The translations under genes were made by a program, and so were the position numbers. From Bacteroidales bacterium (GTDB taxonomy: Bacteria; Bacteroidota; Bacteroidia; Bacteroidales; GCA-2748055), in the NCBI GenBank assembly GCA_023138875.1, contig JAGLOO010000030.1, positions 152,686 through 216,685 of the forward strand: 64,000 bases of DNA, read 5' to 3'. The notes beneath the pieces are model-generated. The model was not told the origin of the DNA, made no database searches, and was given only the letters and a program-made list of their open reading frames with translations. Below, in pieces: positions 33,998 through 41,730 of this stretch (the stretch's first letter is position 1; the number at the start of each line of letters is the position of its first letter).

Positions 33998-34710
33998 ACA
34001 CGTAGCTGTCGGAGGTACATCTGGATGGTGTTCTGGAGTCCGTAGTAAAGGGCATCGGCTATGAGTGCATGTCCGATGGAGACCTCGCTGAGCCAGGGGA
34101 TGTTCAGCTTCATGTACCGCAGGTTATCCAGGTTCAGGTCGTGCCCCGCATTCAGCTCCAGTCCCGCATCCCTTGCCACAGTAGCCGCCTCCACAAAAGG
34201 CTTTATTGCTGCCCCGGGATCCTTCGGGTAATTTGTTGCATAGGGTTCGGTGTATAGCTCCACCCTGTTGGTCCCCACCTTTGCAGCACCCTCCACAAGC
34301 CTGGTTTCCGTTCCCACAAAAATGGAGGTCCTGATCCCGTGGCGCTGGAATTCACTGATCACATCCACCAGTAAATCATGGTTCTGAATGGTATCCCACC
34401 CTTCAGACGAAGTAATGGCATCGGGTGGATCAGGTACCAGGGTGACCTGTTCGGGTTTCACCTCCGTCACCAGTCTGATGAACGATTCGGACGGATACCC
34501 CTCAATATTGAATTCGGTGGTCACCAGTGGTCTGAGCAGCTCCACATCCCTGTACCGGATATGGCGCTCATCGGGCCTGGGATGCACGGTAATCCCCTGT
34601 GCCCCGAACTGCTCACAGTCAACCGCCGTCTTCTGCACATCGGGAACGTTCCCTCCCCGGGCATTGCGCAGCGTGGCGATCTTATTGATATTTACGCTTA
34701 GTCTTGTCAA
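33994..34710 (-). CDS. pdxJ: Pyridoxine 5'-phosphate synthase
   Basis: Last step of DXP-dependent vitamin B6 synthesis: joins 1-deoxyxylulose-5-P and 3-amino-2-oxopropyl phosphate. It has 238 residues, starting [20 protein letters not shown], then [59 protein letters not shown] and [17 protein letters not shown]. The start codon appears to be TTG at 34710, because it gives the family's exact N-terminus and no ATG is near. It heads a three-gene unit with DUF4924 and the hydrolase fragment. Confidence 0.95.
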   Translation of the reverse strand: MTRLSVNINKIATLRNARGGNVPDVQKTAVDCEQFGAQGITVHPRPDERHIRYRDVELLRPLVTTEFNIEGYPSESFIRLVTEVKPEQVTLVPDPPDAITSSEGWDTIQNHDLLVDVISEFQRHGIRTSIFVGTETRLVEGAAKVGTNRVELYTEPYATNYPKDPGAAIKPFVEAATVARDAGLELNAGHDLNLDNLRYMKLNIPWLSEVSIGHALIADALYYGLQNTIQMYLRQLRV

Positions 34711-34803
34711 TGGTTAGTCTCAATTTTGTAATAGACCTAATAAACGGATCAAATTTAAAGATAATTCAAACATCATGGTGATTTTCTTTCCGGTCCATTA
34801 AGC

Positions 34804-35112
34804 TTATTCCACAGACAAATGCAATCTTGCTCCCAAACCCTGATTGATTATTCTCATTAGAGTTGATAGCCTGATATCACTTGCATCATTTTCAATCCGG
34901 CTGATGTAGGATTTAGTGGTACCGCATTTCTCCGCAAGTTGCTGTTGAGTAAGTTTTCTCTTTTTCCTAAGCTCATAAATAATCACACCAAGTTTGAAAG
35001 CTTCATATTCCTGCTCCCATTCATCCCTCTCAGGTTGACCATTTTTTCCATATTTTTGGTCCAGGAGATCGTCAAAAGACTTTATGCTGTAATAATCAAT
35101 TTCCTTTTTCAT
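34804..35112 (-). CDS. XRE-family antitoxin, HigA type, orphan
   Basis: 102 residues. The N-terminal part (YYSIKSFDDLLDQKYGKNG) and a middle helix lead to an XRE helix-turn-helix at about 55-95 (LTQQQLAEKCGTTKSYISRI, then ASDIRLSTLMRIINQGL). This layout is characteristic of Bacteroidota HigA antitoxins, whose RelE-like toxin gene lies just upstream. Here the upstream sequence holds only a short open tail, so the antitoxin seems to be an orphan. It probably binds DNA and may still repress its own promoter. Confidence 0.8.
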   Translation of the reverse strand: MKKEIDYYSIKSFDDLLDQKYGKNGQPERDEWEQEYEAFKLGVIIYELRKKRKLTQQQLAEKCGTTKSYISRIENDASDIRLSTLMRIINQGLGARLHLSVE

Positions 35113-35248
35113 CGAAATATTCCTTTTTGAGTCTTAATGCCTTTACAATACGAAATTCGTTCTGTTGCATGGCAAAGTTAGCTAAATAGGTAACATTTCC
35201 CAAGCGACGACACCACTTTTCAGGACCAACGCATTTAAAACTCAGGGA
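35096..35248 (-). pseudogene. Possible C-terminal remnant of a HigB/RelE-type toxin
   Basis: A frame open for about 50 codons ends 17 bases inside the antitoxin gene, the kind of overlap seen in toxin-antitoxin operons. Its end reads IVKALRLKKEYFDEKGN, which fits the helical tail of phage-type HigB toxins (E-I--A------EY). There is no ATG until 35170, leaving 24 codons, and the beta-sheet core is absent. The match is short; treat as a hint that the toxin has been lost. Confidence 0.35.
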
Positions 35249-35319
35249 TTAGGCTTCTGTCAACATTGGGCTCTGATATCTTTCTCCAAATTCCCAACTC
35301 TTTTTTTTTCAAGATCTGG

Positions 35320-35339
35320 ATGTAACAACAGCGTGACAT
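35320..35339. repeat. 20-bp repeat, copy 1
   Basis: ATGTAACAACAGCGTGACAT. A second copy at 35431-35450 differs at two of 20 positions. The ends ATGTnAC and GTnACAT are inverted to each other in both copies, so each could bind a dimeric protein. It lies in the noncoding stretch (35249-35534) between the orphan antitoxin and the nitroreductase end, which holds no gene I can recognise. Confidence 0.6.
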
Positions 35340-35430
35340 TTCAACCTGGGAAGCAGGATATAAGTGATCCGTCAACTATTTAAATGTCAGATATATACAA
35401 TCTTGATGGCAGATAAACTTCCAATTGTGA

Positions 35431-35450
35431 ATGTCACAACAGCGTAACAT
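35431..35450. repeat. 20-bp repeat, copy 2
   Basis: ATGTCACAACAGCGTAACAT, in direct orientation to the copy 111 bases before. The ACAACAGCGT core is identical. The changes at positions 5 and 16 keep the symmetry of the arms. Confidence 0.6.
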
Positions 35451-35534
35451 CAGTATTCTCTGAAATGAAGACTCCTTTTTCCTGCTTTGTGCGATGGGAC
35501 ACCCTAATCTGGTTCTTCAAAGATTGAGATGATC

Positions 35535-36140
35535 TTACATTTTCTTGGTAGCCTCAAAAACAAACGGTTCGTAGCCGATGATCAGCTCCCGGAGGCTTCT
35601 TTTCGGGACATGATGAACTCCATTCTCATCCCGCCAGTACTTGATGTCATCATCCTGAACCTCATCGATAACCACCTCTTCTGCAGGTTTGCCCAGTGCC
35701 AGTACCTGGAGGATCTTGTAACGTTCCGGGATGCCCAGGATGGTGCGGAGTTTTTCCCGCTGCACCGACCCAATGATGCAACCACCAAAACCTTTTTCAA
35801 CGGCTGTAAGCAACATGCTCTGGGCAGCAATACCATCGTCACACCACCAGTCGGTGGCCAGTTCCAGGTCTGCCAGCTGCACAATATATGCAGAGGGCCT
35901 CTCCCCCTCCTCCGGTCCGGGCCATTCCTTCAGGTAGCCTGCCCAGGCCAGCGTGGGAAAGATCTTTGCGCAACCGGCAGGGTCGTTGAACAGCATGTAC
36001 TTAAGCGGCTGCATGTTCTTGGCAGATCCGGACAGCCGGGCCGCATCCACCATTTCATGCAACAGATCGATTGACACGGCCACATCCTGGTGAAAACGCC
36101 GATAGGACCGGTTTAATAAGATAAGGTCTTTGAGGTTCAT
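35535..36140 (-). CDS. Nitroreductase family protein
   Basis: FMN-dependent oxidoreductase of 201 residues. The N-terminus LILLNRSYRRFHQD and AARLSGSAKNMQPLKYM are the FMN-binding signs of the family, and the C-terminal IGSVQREKLRTILGIPERYK with LGKPAEE is typical. It acts on nitro compounds, quinones or another acceptor; the natural substrate is unknown. It starts one base after the pth stop on the same strand, so pth and this gene are probably cotranscribed. Confidence 0.85.
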   Translation of the reverse strand: MNLKDLILLNRSYRRFHQDVAVSIDLLHEMVDAARLSGSAKNMQPLKYMLFNDPAGCAKIFPTLAWAGYLKEWPGPEEGERPSAYIVQLADLELATDWWCDDGIAAQSMLLTAVEKGFGGCIIGSVQREKLRTILGIPERYKILQVLALGKPAEEVVIDEVQDDDIKYWRDENGVHHVPKRSLRELIIGYEPFVFEATKKM

Positions 36141-36141
36141 A

Positions 36142-36705
36142 TTACTTATTATTATACATATTCATCGTGCGCTGCAATCCAATCACCCCGAACGACTTAA
36201 TAATATTTCCGGCCATCTCAATCCTCTCCGGCAATAATTTCTCCTGTTCGCCGGACCACCCCCCCAGCACATAGTTGACCTGTCCGCCCGGATGGAACTC
36301 CTCCCCGATCCCGAACCGCAACCTGGCATATCCGCTGGTTCCTAAAATGGTGTTGATATGGGCCAGTCCGTTGTGGCCGGCATCTCCTCCTCTGGCGCGA
36401 AGACGCAGGGTACCGAAAGGCAGGGCAATGTCATCCACCACCACAATCAGGTTCTCCACAGGAAGTTTCAGCTTTTTGAGCCAGTAGCGAACGGCATTTC
36501 CGCTCAGATTCACAAAGGTGGATGGCTTCAGCAGAACGTAGGTGCGGGCACGGTGCTTCATCTCCCCGACAAAGCCGTAACGCTTGTCCGTAAAAGAAAT
36601 ATTGGACACCCCGGCAAGGGCATCCAATATATCAAATCCAATATTATGACGCGTATGTGCGTATTCGCTTCCTCTGTTTCCCAAACCTGCCACCAGGTAC
36701 TTCAT
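36142..36705 (-). CDS. pth: Peptidyl-tRNA hydrolase
   Basis: Frees tRNA from stalled peptidyl-tRNA. It has 187 residues. KYLVAGLGNRGSEYAHTRHN carries the catalytic His, followed by KPSTFVNLSGNAV (Asn), VVDDIALPFGTLRLRARG (Asp) and GDAGHNGLAHI. It follows rplY with 11 bases between, the usual Bacteroidota order rplY-pth. Confidence 0.96.
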   Translation of the reverse strand: MKYLVAGLGNRGSEYAHTRHNIGFDILDALAGVSNISFTDKRYGFVGEMKHRARTYVLLKPSTFVNLSGNAVRYWLKKLKLPVENLIVVVDDIALPFGTLRLRARGGDAGHNGLAHINTILGTSGYARLRFGIGEEFHPGGQVNYVLGGWSGEQEKLLPERIEMAGNIIKSFGVIGLQRTMNMYNNK

Positions 36706-36716
36706 GGGCTAAAGCT

Positions 36717-37379
36717 CTAAGATTCAGCTCCTGAATCTTCTGCAGGGGCTTCTCCTTCCTCGGCAGTTTCTTCACCTTCCTCTTCACCCTCGGCAGCTTC
36801 TACTTCTGGCTCTTCCAACTCCATACCCTTCATGCTTATTCGTGAGGATACGACGGCGTAGATCATGGAACGGGCCGGATCAAGGATATCAATGTTCTCA
36901 TAAGAAAGATCACCGATCTTAATCACATTTCCAATATCAGTGTCAGTGACATCAATATCAAGGGTATCGGGCAGGTATTCGATCAAACCGCGTACTTTCA
37001 GAACACGCCTTCTCTGACGAGGCTTACCACCGTTCTTAATACCGATGGCCTCACCCATCAGTTGGATGGGTATCTCAACGGTAACCGGCCTGTCGTCGAA
37101 CACCTCCACAAAATCGATGTGGTTGAGTTTGTCAGTAACCGGATGGAACTGCAGTTCCTGCATTACGGCTTTGTGCACTTTATCTCCGATTTTTACCTCG
37201 ACGATGTATACATTGGGTGTGTAAACGATGTGCCTGAAATCATTTTCGTGTGCATGGAAATGGATCACTTCTGCACCTCCGTACATTACACATGGAACAT
37301 GATCGGCTTTTCGTAACTCACGGGTAGATTTTTTACCCAGTTCGGTGCGCTGTTCTGCGCTGATGGAAATTGTTTTCAT
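36717..37379 (-). CDS. rplY: 50S ribosomal protein L25, CTC form
   Basis: Binds 5S rRNA. It has 220 residues: the L25 domain (MKTISISAEQRTELGKKSTR, then ADHVPCVMYGG) and the C-terminal TL5/CTC domain (RPVTVEIPIQLMGEAIG), ending in a very acidic tail (about 190-220, mostly Glu, Gly and Ala). The long form and acidic tail are common in Bacteroidota. A TACCTTTG box lies about 80 bases upstream. Confidence 0.95.
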   Translation of the reverse strand: MKTISISAEQRTELGKKSTRELRKADHVPCVMYGGAEVIHFHAHENDFRHIVYTPNVYIVEVKIGDKVHKAVMQELQFHPVTDKLNHIDFVEVFDDRPVTVEIPIQLMGEAIGIKNGGKPRQRRRVLKVRGLIEYLPDTLDIDVTDTDIGNVIKIGDLSYENIDILDPARSMIYAVVSSRISMKGMELEEPEVEAAEGEEEGEETAEEGEAPAEDSGAES

Positions 37380-37460
37380 TGTGTTGTGCTACTCAGAATT
37401 AAATTGATAATAATTCCCCATCACACTGTGGGAATCTCTGCCTTCGTGGCAAAGCGGGTG

Positions 37461-37468
37461 CAAAGGTA
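37461..37468 (-). promoter_or_regulatory. Likely -7 box for rplY-pth
   Basis: TACCTTTG on the minus strand fits TAnnTTTG. It sits in the gap just after the prs stop. The start of transcription would be near 37453, giving a leader of about 75 bases, long enough for translational control. The -33 region is weak. Confidence 0.5.
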
Positions 37469-37473
37469 TTGAT

Positions 37474-38412
37474 TTAATTTAGAAATGTATCGCTGATGGA
37501 CTTATAATTATAGACCTTGTCAATCACATCGGCAAAGTGCTCGGCCACAGAGAGCACCTTGATCTTGTTGCTTTCCCGTTTCATCGGGATGGTGTCGGTG
37601 ACGATCAGCTCATCGATGGGCGACTGCTCGATCCGCTCATAAGCAGGACCTGAAAGCACCGGATGTGTGGCTACAACCCTTACACTGAGGGCTCCTTCAC
37701 TTTTCATCATGCCTGCAGCAAAGGTGATGGTCCCGGCTGTATCCACCATGTCATCTACGATCACAATGTTCTTCCCTTCAATTTCCCCGATGGCTTTGAT
37801 CTCCTCCACCACATTGGGTTTCTTCCTGAGCTTGTAACAGATCACCATGCTGGCATTCACAAACCTTGAATAGGCATTGGCCCGCTTGGTACCTCCCATG
37901 TCTGGAGCAGCAATGGCAAGGTTTTCCAGGTTCAACTGCTTGATGTACGGAACAAACAGCGCAGATGCGTAGAGATGGTCCACCGGGACATCGAAGAATC
38001 CCTGGATCTGATCGGCATGCAGGTCCATGGTCATGATGCGGTCCACTCCTGCTGCAGTTAGCAGGTTGGCCACAAGCTTGGCACCAATGGATGACCTGGG
38101 ACGGTCCTTGCGGTCCTGCCGTGCAAACCCAAAATAGGGTATCACAGCTACTACTTTGTCAGCCGAAGCCCGTTTGGCGGCATCGATCATCATGAGCAGT
38201 TCCATCAGGTTATCTCCCGGAGGAAAGGTGGACTGGATAATAAAAACGGTACATCCCCTTACGCTTTCATCGTAAGCAGGCTGGAATTCTCCGTCACTGA
38301 ACTGGAAAACACTTGTACGTCCCAGTTCGGTTCCAAAGTTCAGTGCGATTTTCTCTGCCAGGTAGTTTGAGGCCCTTCCTGAAAAGAATTTAATAGGTGT
38401 GTGCCGATCCAT
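37474..38412 (-). CDS. prs: Ribose-phosphate pyrophosphokinase (PRPP synthetase)
   Basis: Makes PRPP from ribose-5-P and ATP for nucleotides, His and Trp. It has 312 residues. FGRQD-like FGFARQDRKDRPRSSIGAKL, the PRPP loop IVIVDDMVDTAGTITFAAGM, and MDLHADQIQGFFDVPVDHLY are all present. It begins with FSGRASNYLAEKIALNFGTE. It is divergent from the response regulator gene. Confidence 0.97.
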   Translation of the reverse strand: MDRHTPIKFFSGRASNYLAEKIALNFGTELGRTSVFQFSDGEFQPAYDESVRGCTVFIIQSTFPPGDNLMELLMMIDAAKRASADKVVAVIPYFGFARQDRKDRPRSSIGAKLVANLLTAAGVDRIMTMDLHADQIQGFFDVPVDHLYASALFVPYIKQLNLENLAIAAPDMGGTKRANAYSRFVNASMVICYKLRKKPNVVEEIKAIGEIEGKNIVIVDDMVDTAGTITFAAGMMKSEGALSVRVVATHPVLSGPAYERIEQSPIDELIVTDTIPMKRESNKIKVLSVAEHFADVIDKVYNYKSISDTFLN

Positions 38413-38451
38413 TAAGGTTGCTAGCAGTTAAGTGGTTGTGTAACTTCGCTG

Positions 38452-38459
38452 CAAAAGTA
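38452..38459 (-). promoter_or_regulatory. Likely -7 box for prs
   Basis: TACTTTTG on the minus strand fits TAnnTTTG, 40 bases before the prs ATG. No good -33 TTTG is found at the right distance. Confidence 0.45.
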
Positions 38460-38580
38460 AGAATAATTTACAATTATATGACCTGGCAGCGAATTCTGTT
38501 TTTGGGTTGAAATGTGAACAAATTGTAAAAAAGGGTGTTATTTGGATTGGTATTAAATAACCTTAGCTACACAAAGAATC

Positions 38581-39294
38581 ATGTCAGAAAAAACCCCCAC
38601 TGTTCTGCTTGTAGAGGATGACCTTCAGCTGGGACCCATGCTGAAAGACTCTCTGGAGCTAAAGAATTACAGGGTCGACCTGGAAACCAGGGGCGAAAGG
38701 GCCTTGCTATTGTTCCAGGCCGCTAAATATGACATCATTCTGGTGGACGTTGTATTGCCCGGTATGAACGGGCTGGACCTGACCAAAGAGATCAGGAAGA
38801 GCGATCACATCACCCCCATCCTTTTCATGTCGGCCAAAGACGATGACAAAGACATGATCCGGGCCTATTGCTCGGGTGGCGACGATTATATTGTAAAACC
38901 TTTCAGCACCACCGAACTTTTCCTGAGGATCTACGCGTTGCTGAAACGCACAAAACCGACCTTCATGGAAGACGAATTGCCCGAAATGATCAAGTTTGGG
39001 AATTTCACCTTCGATTATCCAAACCGGATGCTCTGTACCCCCACCGATCAGACCAACCTTACCAGGAAGGAGGCCGGGGTGCTCCGGCTGTTAGCTGCCA
39101 ATTTGAACAGTGTGGTGAAGCGTGAGAAAGTACTCACCGATGTATGGGGTGAGAACGATTACTTCATGGGCCGCAGCATGGATGTGTACATTGCCCGCCT
39201 CAGAAAAAAACTTAAGAAGGACAAGAGTGTATCCATCGTCAATGTGCACCGCATGGGCTTCAAACTGGAAGTGAACAGCAGTGTGGCTTCTTAA
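38581..39294 (+). CDS. OmpR/PhoB-type response regulator, orphan
   Basis: 237 residues. The receiver has the acidic pair in LLVEDDLQLG, phospho-acceptor Asp56 in DIILVDVVLPGMNG, and Lys106 in GGDDYIVKPF; the C-terminal winged helix contains LTRKEAGVLRLLAANLNSVV and GRSMDVYIARLRKKLKKD. No histidine kinase is adjacent, so the partner lies elsewhere. It ends in a TTAA overlap with mazF on the other strand. A related regulator without adjacent kinase is common in this phylum. Confidence 0.92.
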   Translation: MSEKTPTVLLVEDDLQLGPMLKDSLELKNYRVDLETRGERALLLFQAAKYDIILVDVVLPGMNGLDLTKEIRKSDHITPILFMSAKDDDKDMIRAYCSGGDDYIVKPFSTTELFLRIYALLKRTKPTFMEDELPEMIKFGNFTFDYPNRMLCTPTDQTNLTRKEAGVLRLLAANLNSVVKREKVLTDVWGENDYFMGRSMDVYIARLRKKLKKDKSVSIVNVHRMGFKLEVNSSVAS

Positions 39295-39614
39295 TCGACG
39301 TAGGTTTCACGCAGGACTCCTTTGAGCCTTCGGATCTCTGATGAAGAAAGATCTCCAAGCACTCTGATGATCCTTCTCCGATCGAAGGCCCGGATCTGAT
39401 CCACAACGATCCAGCCTGTTTTATGATCGTGCCGCACCCTGATACGTGTGGGATAGTTGCGTGACTTTGTTGTTATTGGGGCTACCACAATGGTCTGAAG
39501 GTGCCTGTTCATTTCATCCGGAGAAATCACAACACAGGGTCTTGTTTTCCTGATCTCACCACCGATGGTTTTATCCAGATTCACCAGAACAATACTATAC
39601 TGGCTTAATCCCAT
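39291..39614 (-). CDS. mazF: MazF/PemK-type endoribonuclease toxin
   Basis: 107 residues with the MazF fold: YSIVLVNLDKTIGGEIRKTR (start of the sheet and the Arg), PCVVISPDEMN, TIVVAPITTKSRNYPTRI and GWIVVDQIRAFDRRRI. It cuts mRNA when freed from MazE. The ATG lies 10 bases inside the mazE end. Its stop overlaps the convergent regulator's stop as TTAA. It looks intact. Confidence 0.9.
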   Translation of the reverse strand: MGLSQYSIVLVNLDKTIGGEIRKTRPCVVISPDEMNRHLQTIVVAPITTKSRNYPTRIRVRHDHKTGWIVVDQIRAFDRRRIIRVLGDLSSSEIRRLKGVLRETYVD

Positions 39615-39850
39615 TCTTCCAGGTCTTCGTCGACAAATACATCATCTATCATCAGCCTGTCACCACCATTTTGATGCATCTGTTTGAATTGATCCTCCCA
39701 ACCTTTCCTTGGAGTATCTATCGATCTTAATTCAATGTGATTGTGTTTCATTTCGATTTCCAGTTTTTCTCCGAATTTATATCGTTCAAGCAATGTTTTA
39801 CTCAAAAGGATTCCTCTTGAGTTGCCAATTTTTATTATTGGGATCTCCAT
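39605..39850 (-). CDS. mazE: MazE-type antitoxin (AbrB fold)
   Basis: 81 residues from ATG 39850, giving MEIPIIKIGNSRGILLSKTL, the swapped-hairpin AbrB DNA-binding motif, followed by an acidic toxin-neutralising tail (LMIDDVFVDEDLEEWD). An upstream in-frame start at 39904 would put 18 hydrophobic residues in front and is unlikely. The promoter has a near-ideal -33/-7 pair. MazE and MazF probably repress it together. Confidence 0.88.
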   Translation of the reverse strand: MEIPIIKIGNSRGILLSKTLLERYKFGEKLEIEMKHNHIELRSIDTPRKGWEDQFKQMHQNGGDRLMIDDVFVDEDLEEWD

Positions 39851-39874
39851 CAGGTATATAAAATAATGTAATAA

Positions 39875-39905
39875 CAAAGTTATAACATATTCCTTAAGAT
39901 TCAAA
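39875..39905 (-). promoter_or_regulatory. Promoter of mazEF with -33 and -7 boxes
   Basis: Minus strand: TTTG at 39902-39905, then 19 bases, then TAACTTTG at 39875-39882. This is an exact fit to the Bacteroidota -33/-7 promoter pattern, 25 bases before the mazE ATG at 39850. Confidence 0.75.
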
Positions 39906-39974
39906 ACTGCTTTTATTGGTTAATGCTCCGAAATCTATTTTATCAACTATTTTTGCATCAAATTACACGACTGC

Positions 39975-40769
39975 ATGAACTATAATGGAAAGACCGTCTG
40001 GATCACCGGTGCTTCGTCGGGGATCGGTGCCGAACTGGCCCGCCAGTTTGCTGAAGAGGGAGCAAAAGTGATCATCTCCTCCCACGAAGCCGAAGAGCTG
40101 GAGGAAACCAGAAAACAACTGGAGCCCGTATCAAAGGATATACACACAGTTGTATTCAACCTGGGGAACCCGGAAGAGGTGCGGTCCACAGCCAAAAAGG
40201 TGCTGAAAGAATTCGGACGGGTCGATGTGCTGATGAACAACGGGGGGATTTCGCAGCGGGCAGAAGCCATCGATACGTCGTTGGAGATTGACAGGCGCAT
40301 CATGGAAATTGATTATTTCAGTGGTGTGATCCTCACCAAGGCACTCCTTCCGAAAATGATCGAGAATGGCTACGGGCACATCGGGGTCACCAGCTCCATC
40401 TCCGGGAAATTCGGATTCCCTCTGAGAAGCGCATATGCTGCGGCGAAACACGCCCTGTTTGGTTTTTATAAAAGTGTCTGGGCTGAAAACAGTAAAAAAG
40501 GGATCAGGATTACCATTTTCAGTCCGGGGCGCATCCGGACCAACATCTCATTTCATGCGCTGAAAAAGGATGGCGAAGCGCACGGGGTGATGGATCCGGG
40601 ACTGGCCGGAGGGATCTCCCCGGCAAAGTGCGCCCGCAAAATGATCCGTGCCATGAAGCGGAACCGCAAGGATGTGCTTATCGGGGGAAAGGAACTGATC
40701 CTGGTCTGGATCCATAAACATTGTAAGCCGCTGTATCACTGGTTGGTCAACAGAGTATCTGCTACATAA
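39975..40769 (+). CDS. Short-chain dehydrogenase/reductase
   Basis: 264 residues. The cofactor loop is VWITGASSGIGAELARQF, NNGGIS follows, and the catalytic Ser-Tyr-Lys is in VTSSISGKFGFPLRSAYAAAKHAL. The C-terminal part (KKHCKPLYHWLVNRV-like) is basic and hydrophobic and resembles SDRs of the DHRS7 kind that sit on membranes. The substrate is unknown. It precedes the S4-domain gene by about 30 bases on the same strand. Confidence 0.88.
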   Translation: MNYNGKTVWITGASSGIGAELARQFAEEGAKVIISSHEAEELEETRKQLEPVSKDIHTVVFNLGNPEEVRSTAKKVLKEFGRVDVLMNNGGISQRAEAIDTSLEIDRRIMEIDYFSGVILTKALLPKMIENGYGHIGVTSSISGKFGFPLRSAYAAAKHALFGFYKSVWAENSKKGIRITIFSPGRIRTNISFHALKKDGEAHGVMDPGLAGGISPAKCARKMIRAMKRNRKDVLIGGKELILVWIHKHCKPLYHWLVNRVSAT

Positions 40770-40802
40770 AAAAGTTAAAAGTCAATCAGACAATTACGTT
40801 AT

Positions 40803-41180
40803 ATGGCAAAAACTGTACGGATTGATAAATACCTCTGGGCCGTACGGGTGTACAAAACCCGGACCCTGGCCACGGAGGCCTGCAGAAAGGGAAAGGTATC
40901 CGTGGATGACATGCCCGCCAAACCATCGCGCACCGTTTCATCCGGAGATGTGATCCATGTAAAAAAGATGCCGCTGGTCTACTCTTACCAGGTTGTGGAT
41001 CCCATCGAAAAGCGTGTGGGCGCGAAAATCGTTGAGCAGTACGTTAAAAATGTCACCCCTCCGGAAGAGCTTCAAAAGCTGGAGATGCAGGACGATTTCT
41101 TCACCCGGCGCGACCGCGGAGCCGGCCGTCCCACGAAAAAAGAGCGCCGCCTGCTGGACGATATCCGTGATGATACTTAA
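40803..41180 (+). CDS. S4 RNA-binding protein, Hsp15-like
   Basis: 125 residues. The S4 domain covers about 5-60 (RIDKYLWAVRVYKTRTLATE, then KVSVDDMPAKPSRTVSSGD), followed by a basic tail RRDRGAGRPTKKERRLLDDI. Hsp15 in E. coli rescues stalled 50S subunits carrying nascent chains. Its stop overlaps the stop of the convergent HicB-like gene as TTAA. Confidence 0.9.
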   Translation: MAKTVRIDKYLWAVRVYKTRTLATEACRKGKVSVDDMPAKPSRTVSSGDVIHVKKMPLVYSYQVVDPIEKRVGAKIVEQYVKNVTPPEELQKLEMQDDFFTRRDRGAGRPTKKERRLLDDIRDDT

Positions 41181-41590
41181 TCTGAGGCCGGGAAGAAAAC
41201 TTGTTGGTTGAATTTTCTGAATTCCTTATCCCGAACAATAGTTGCCAGGTAGTCTTTACTTCTTAAAAGCTCATCGAAATGTGGTTGCTGGTATTTCTTG
41301 CCAGTCTTTTTCTTTGATACCTTCCAACCCAGTTTATCCAATTCCTGATCAAAGGTTCCTTTATTTAAGGTATATCTCACGAATTCTTCCAAGGAAATTT
41401 TAAAAGAGTTTCTAGCCTCAGACTCAGTTTTTCCATAACCACTGATATCCAGAGCCGGAGAATAAATAATAGTAACCTCACCTTCATTAAACGATACAAG
41501 TGATAATGGAACTATTACGTTTGATTCATTACTTGAGTACTCACCTGAGAAGCCGATCTTGGCCATCATGTTTTTAATATCTATATGCAT
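41177..41590 (-). CDS. HicB-like antitoxin-fold protein
   Basis: 137 residues. The middle part, VTIIYSPALDISGYGKTESE followed by ARNSFKISLEEFVRYTL, matches the partial RNase-H fold of HicB (y-a-cp-lpg----G-t-eEA). A basic C-terminal tail (WKVSKKKTGKKYQ) follows. No HicA-like double-stranded RNA-binding toxin is adjacent, so it is either an orphan or acts with something else. A palindrome lies 72-91 bases upstream. The true start may be the ATG codon at 41566 (MAKIGFSGEY). Confidence 0.65.
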   Translation of the reverse strand: MHIDIKNMMAKIGFSGEYSSNESNVIVPLSLVSFNEGEVTIIYSPALDISGYGKTESEARNSFKISLEEFVRYTLNKGTFDQELDKLGWKVSKKKTGKKYQQPHFDELLRSKDYLATIVRDKEFRKFNQQVFFPASD

Positions 41591-41661
41591 ACAAAGATAT
41601 TAATAATGTTCAATTCAATCATTTATCTTATGTTATGATTTATGCAACAAGCACTATTCAT

Positions 41662-41681
41662 ATCGTATCATTTTATACGAT
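41662..41681. promoter_or_regulatory. Palindrome upstream of the HicB-like gene, possible operator
   Basis: ATCGTAT (41662-41668) and ATACGAT (41675-41681) are exact inverted copies around a six-base CATTTT spacer. It lies in the gap shared with the acyltransferase end, upstream of the HicB-like gene. HicB-type proteins often bind such sites near their own promoter. It might also be a weak terminator, but there is no T run. Confidence 0.5.
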
Positions 41682-41730
41682 TTGTTAATAATTGGAAGAA
41701 TATTGCCTGGTTAAATTGATAAGAACCTGA

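Noticed and set aside
35096..35170. The 24-codon ATG frame as a real small gene
   Set aside because: It is better explained as the end of a lost toxin gene overlapping the antitoxin; no separate start context exists for a 24-residue peptide.
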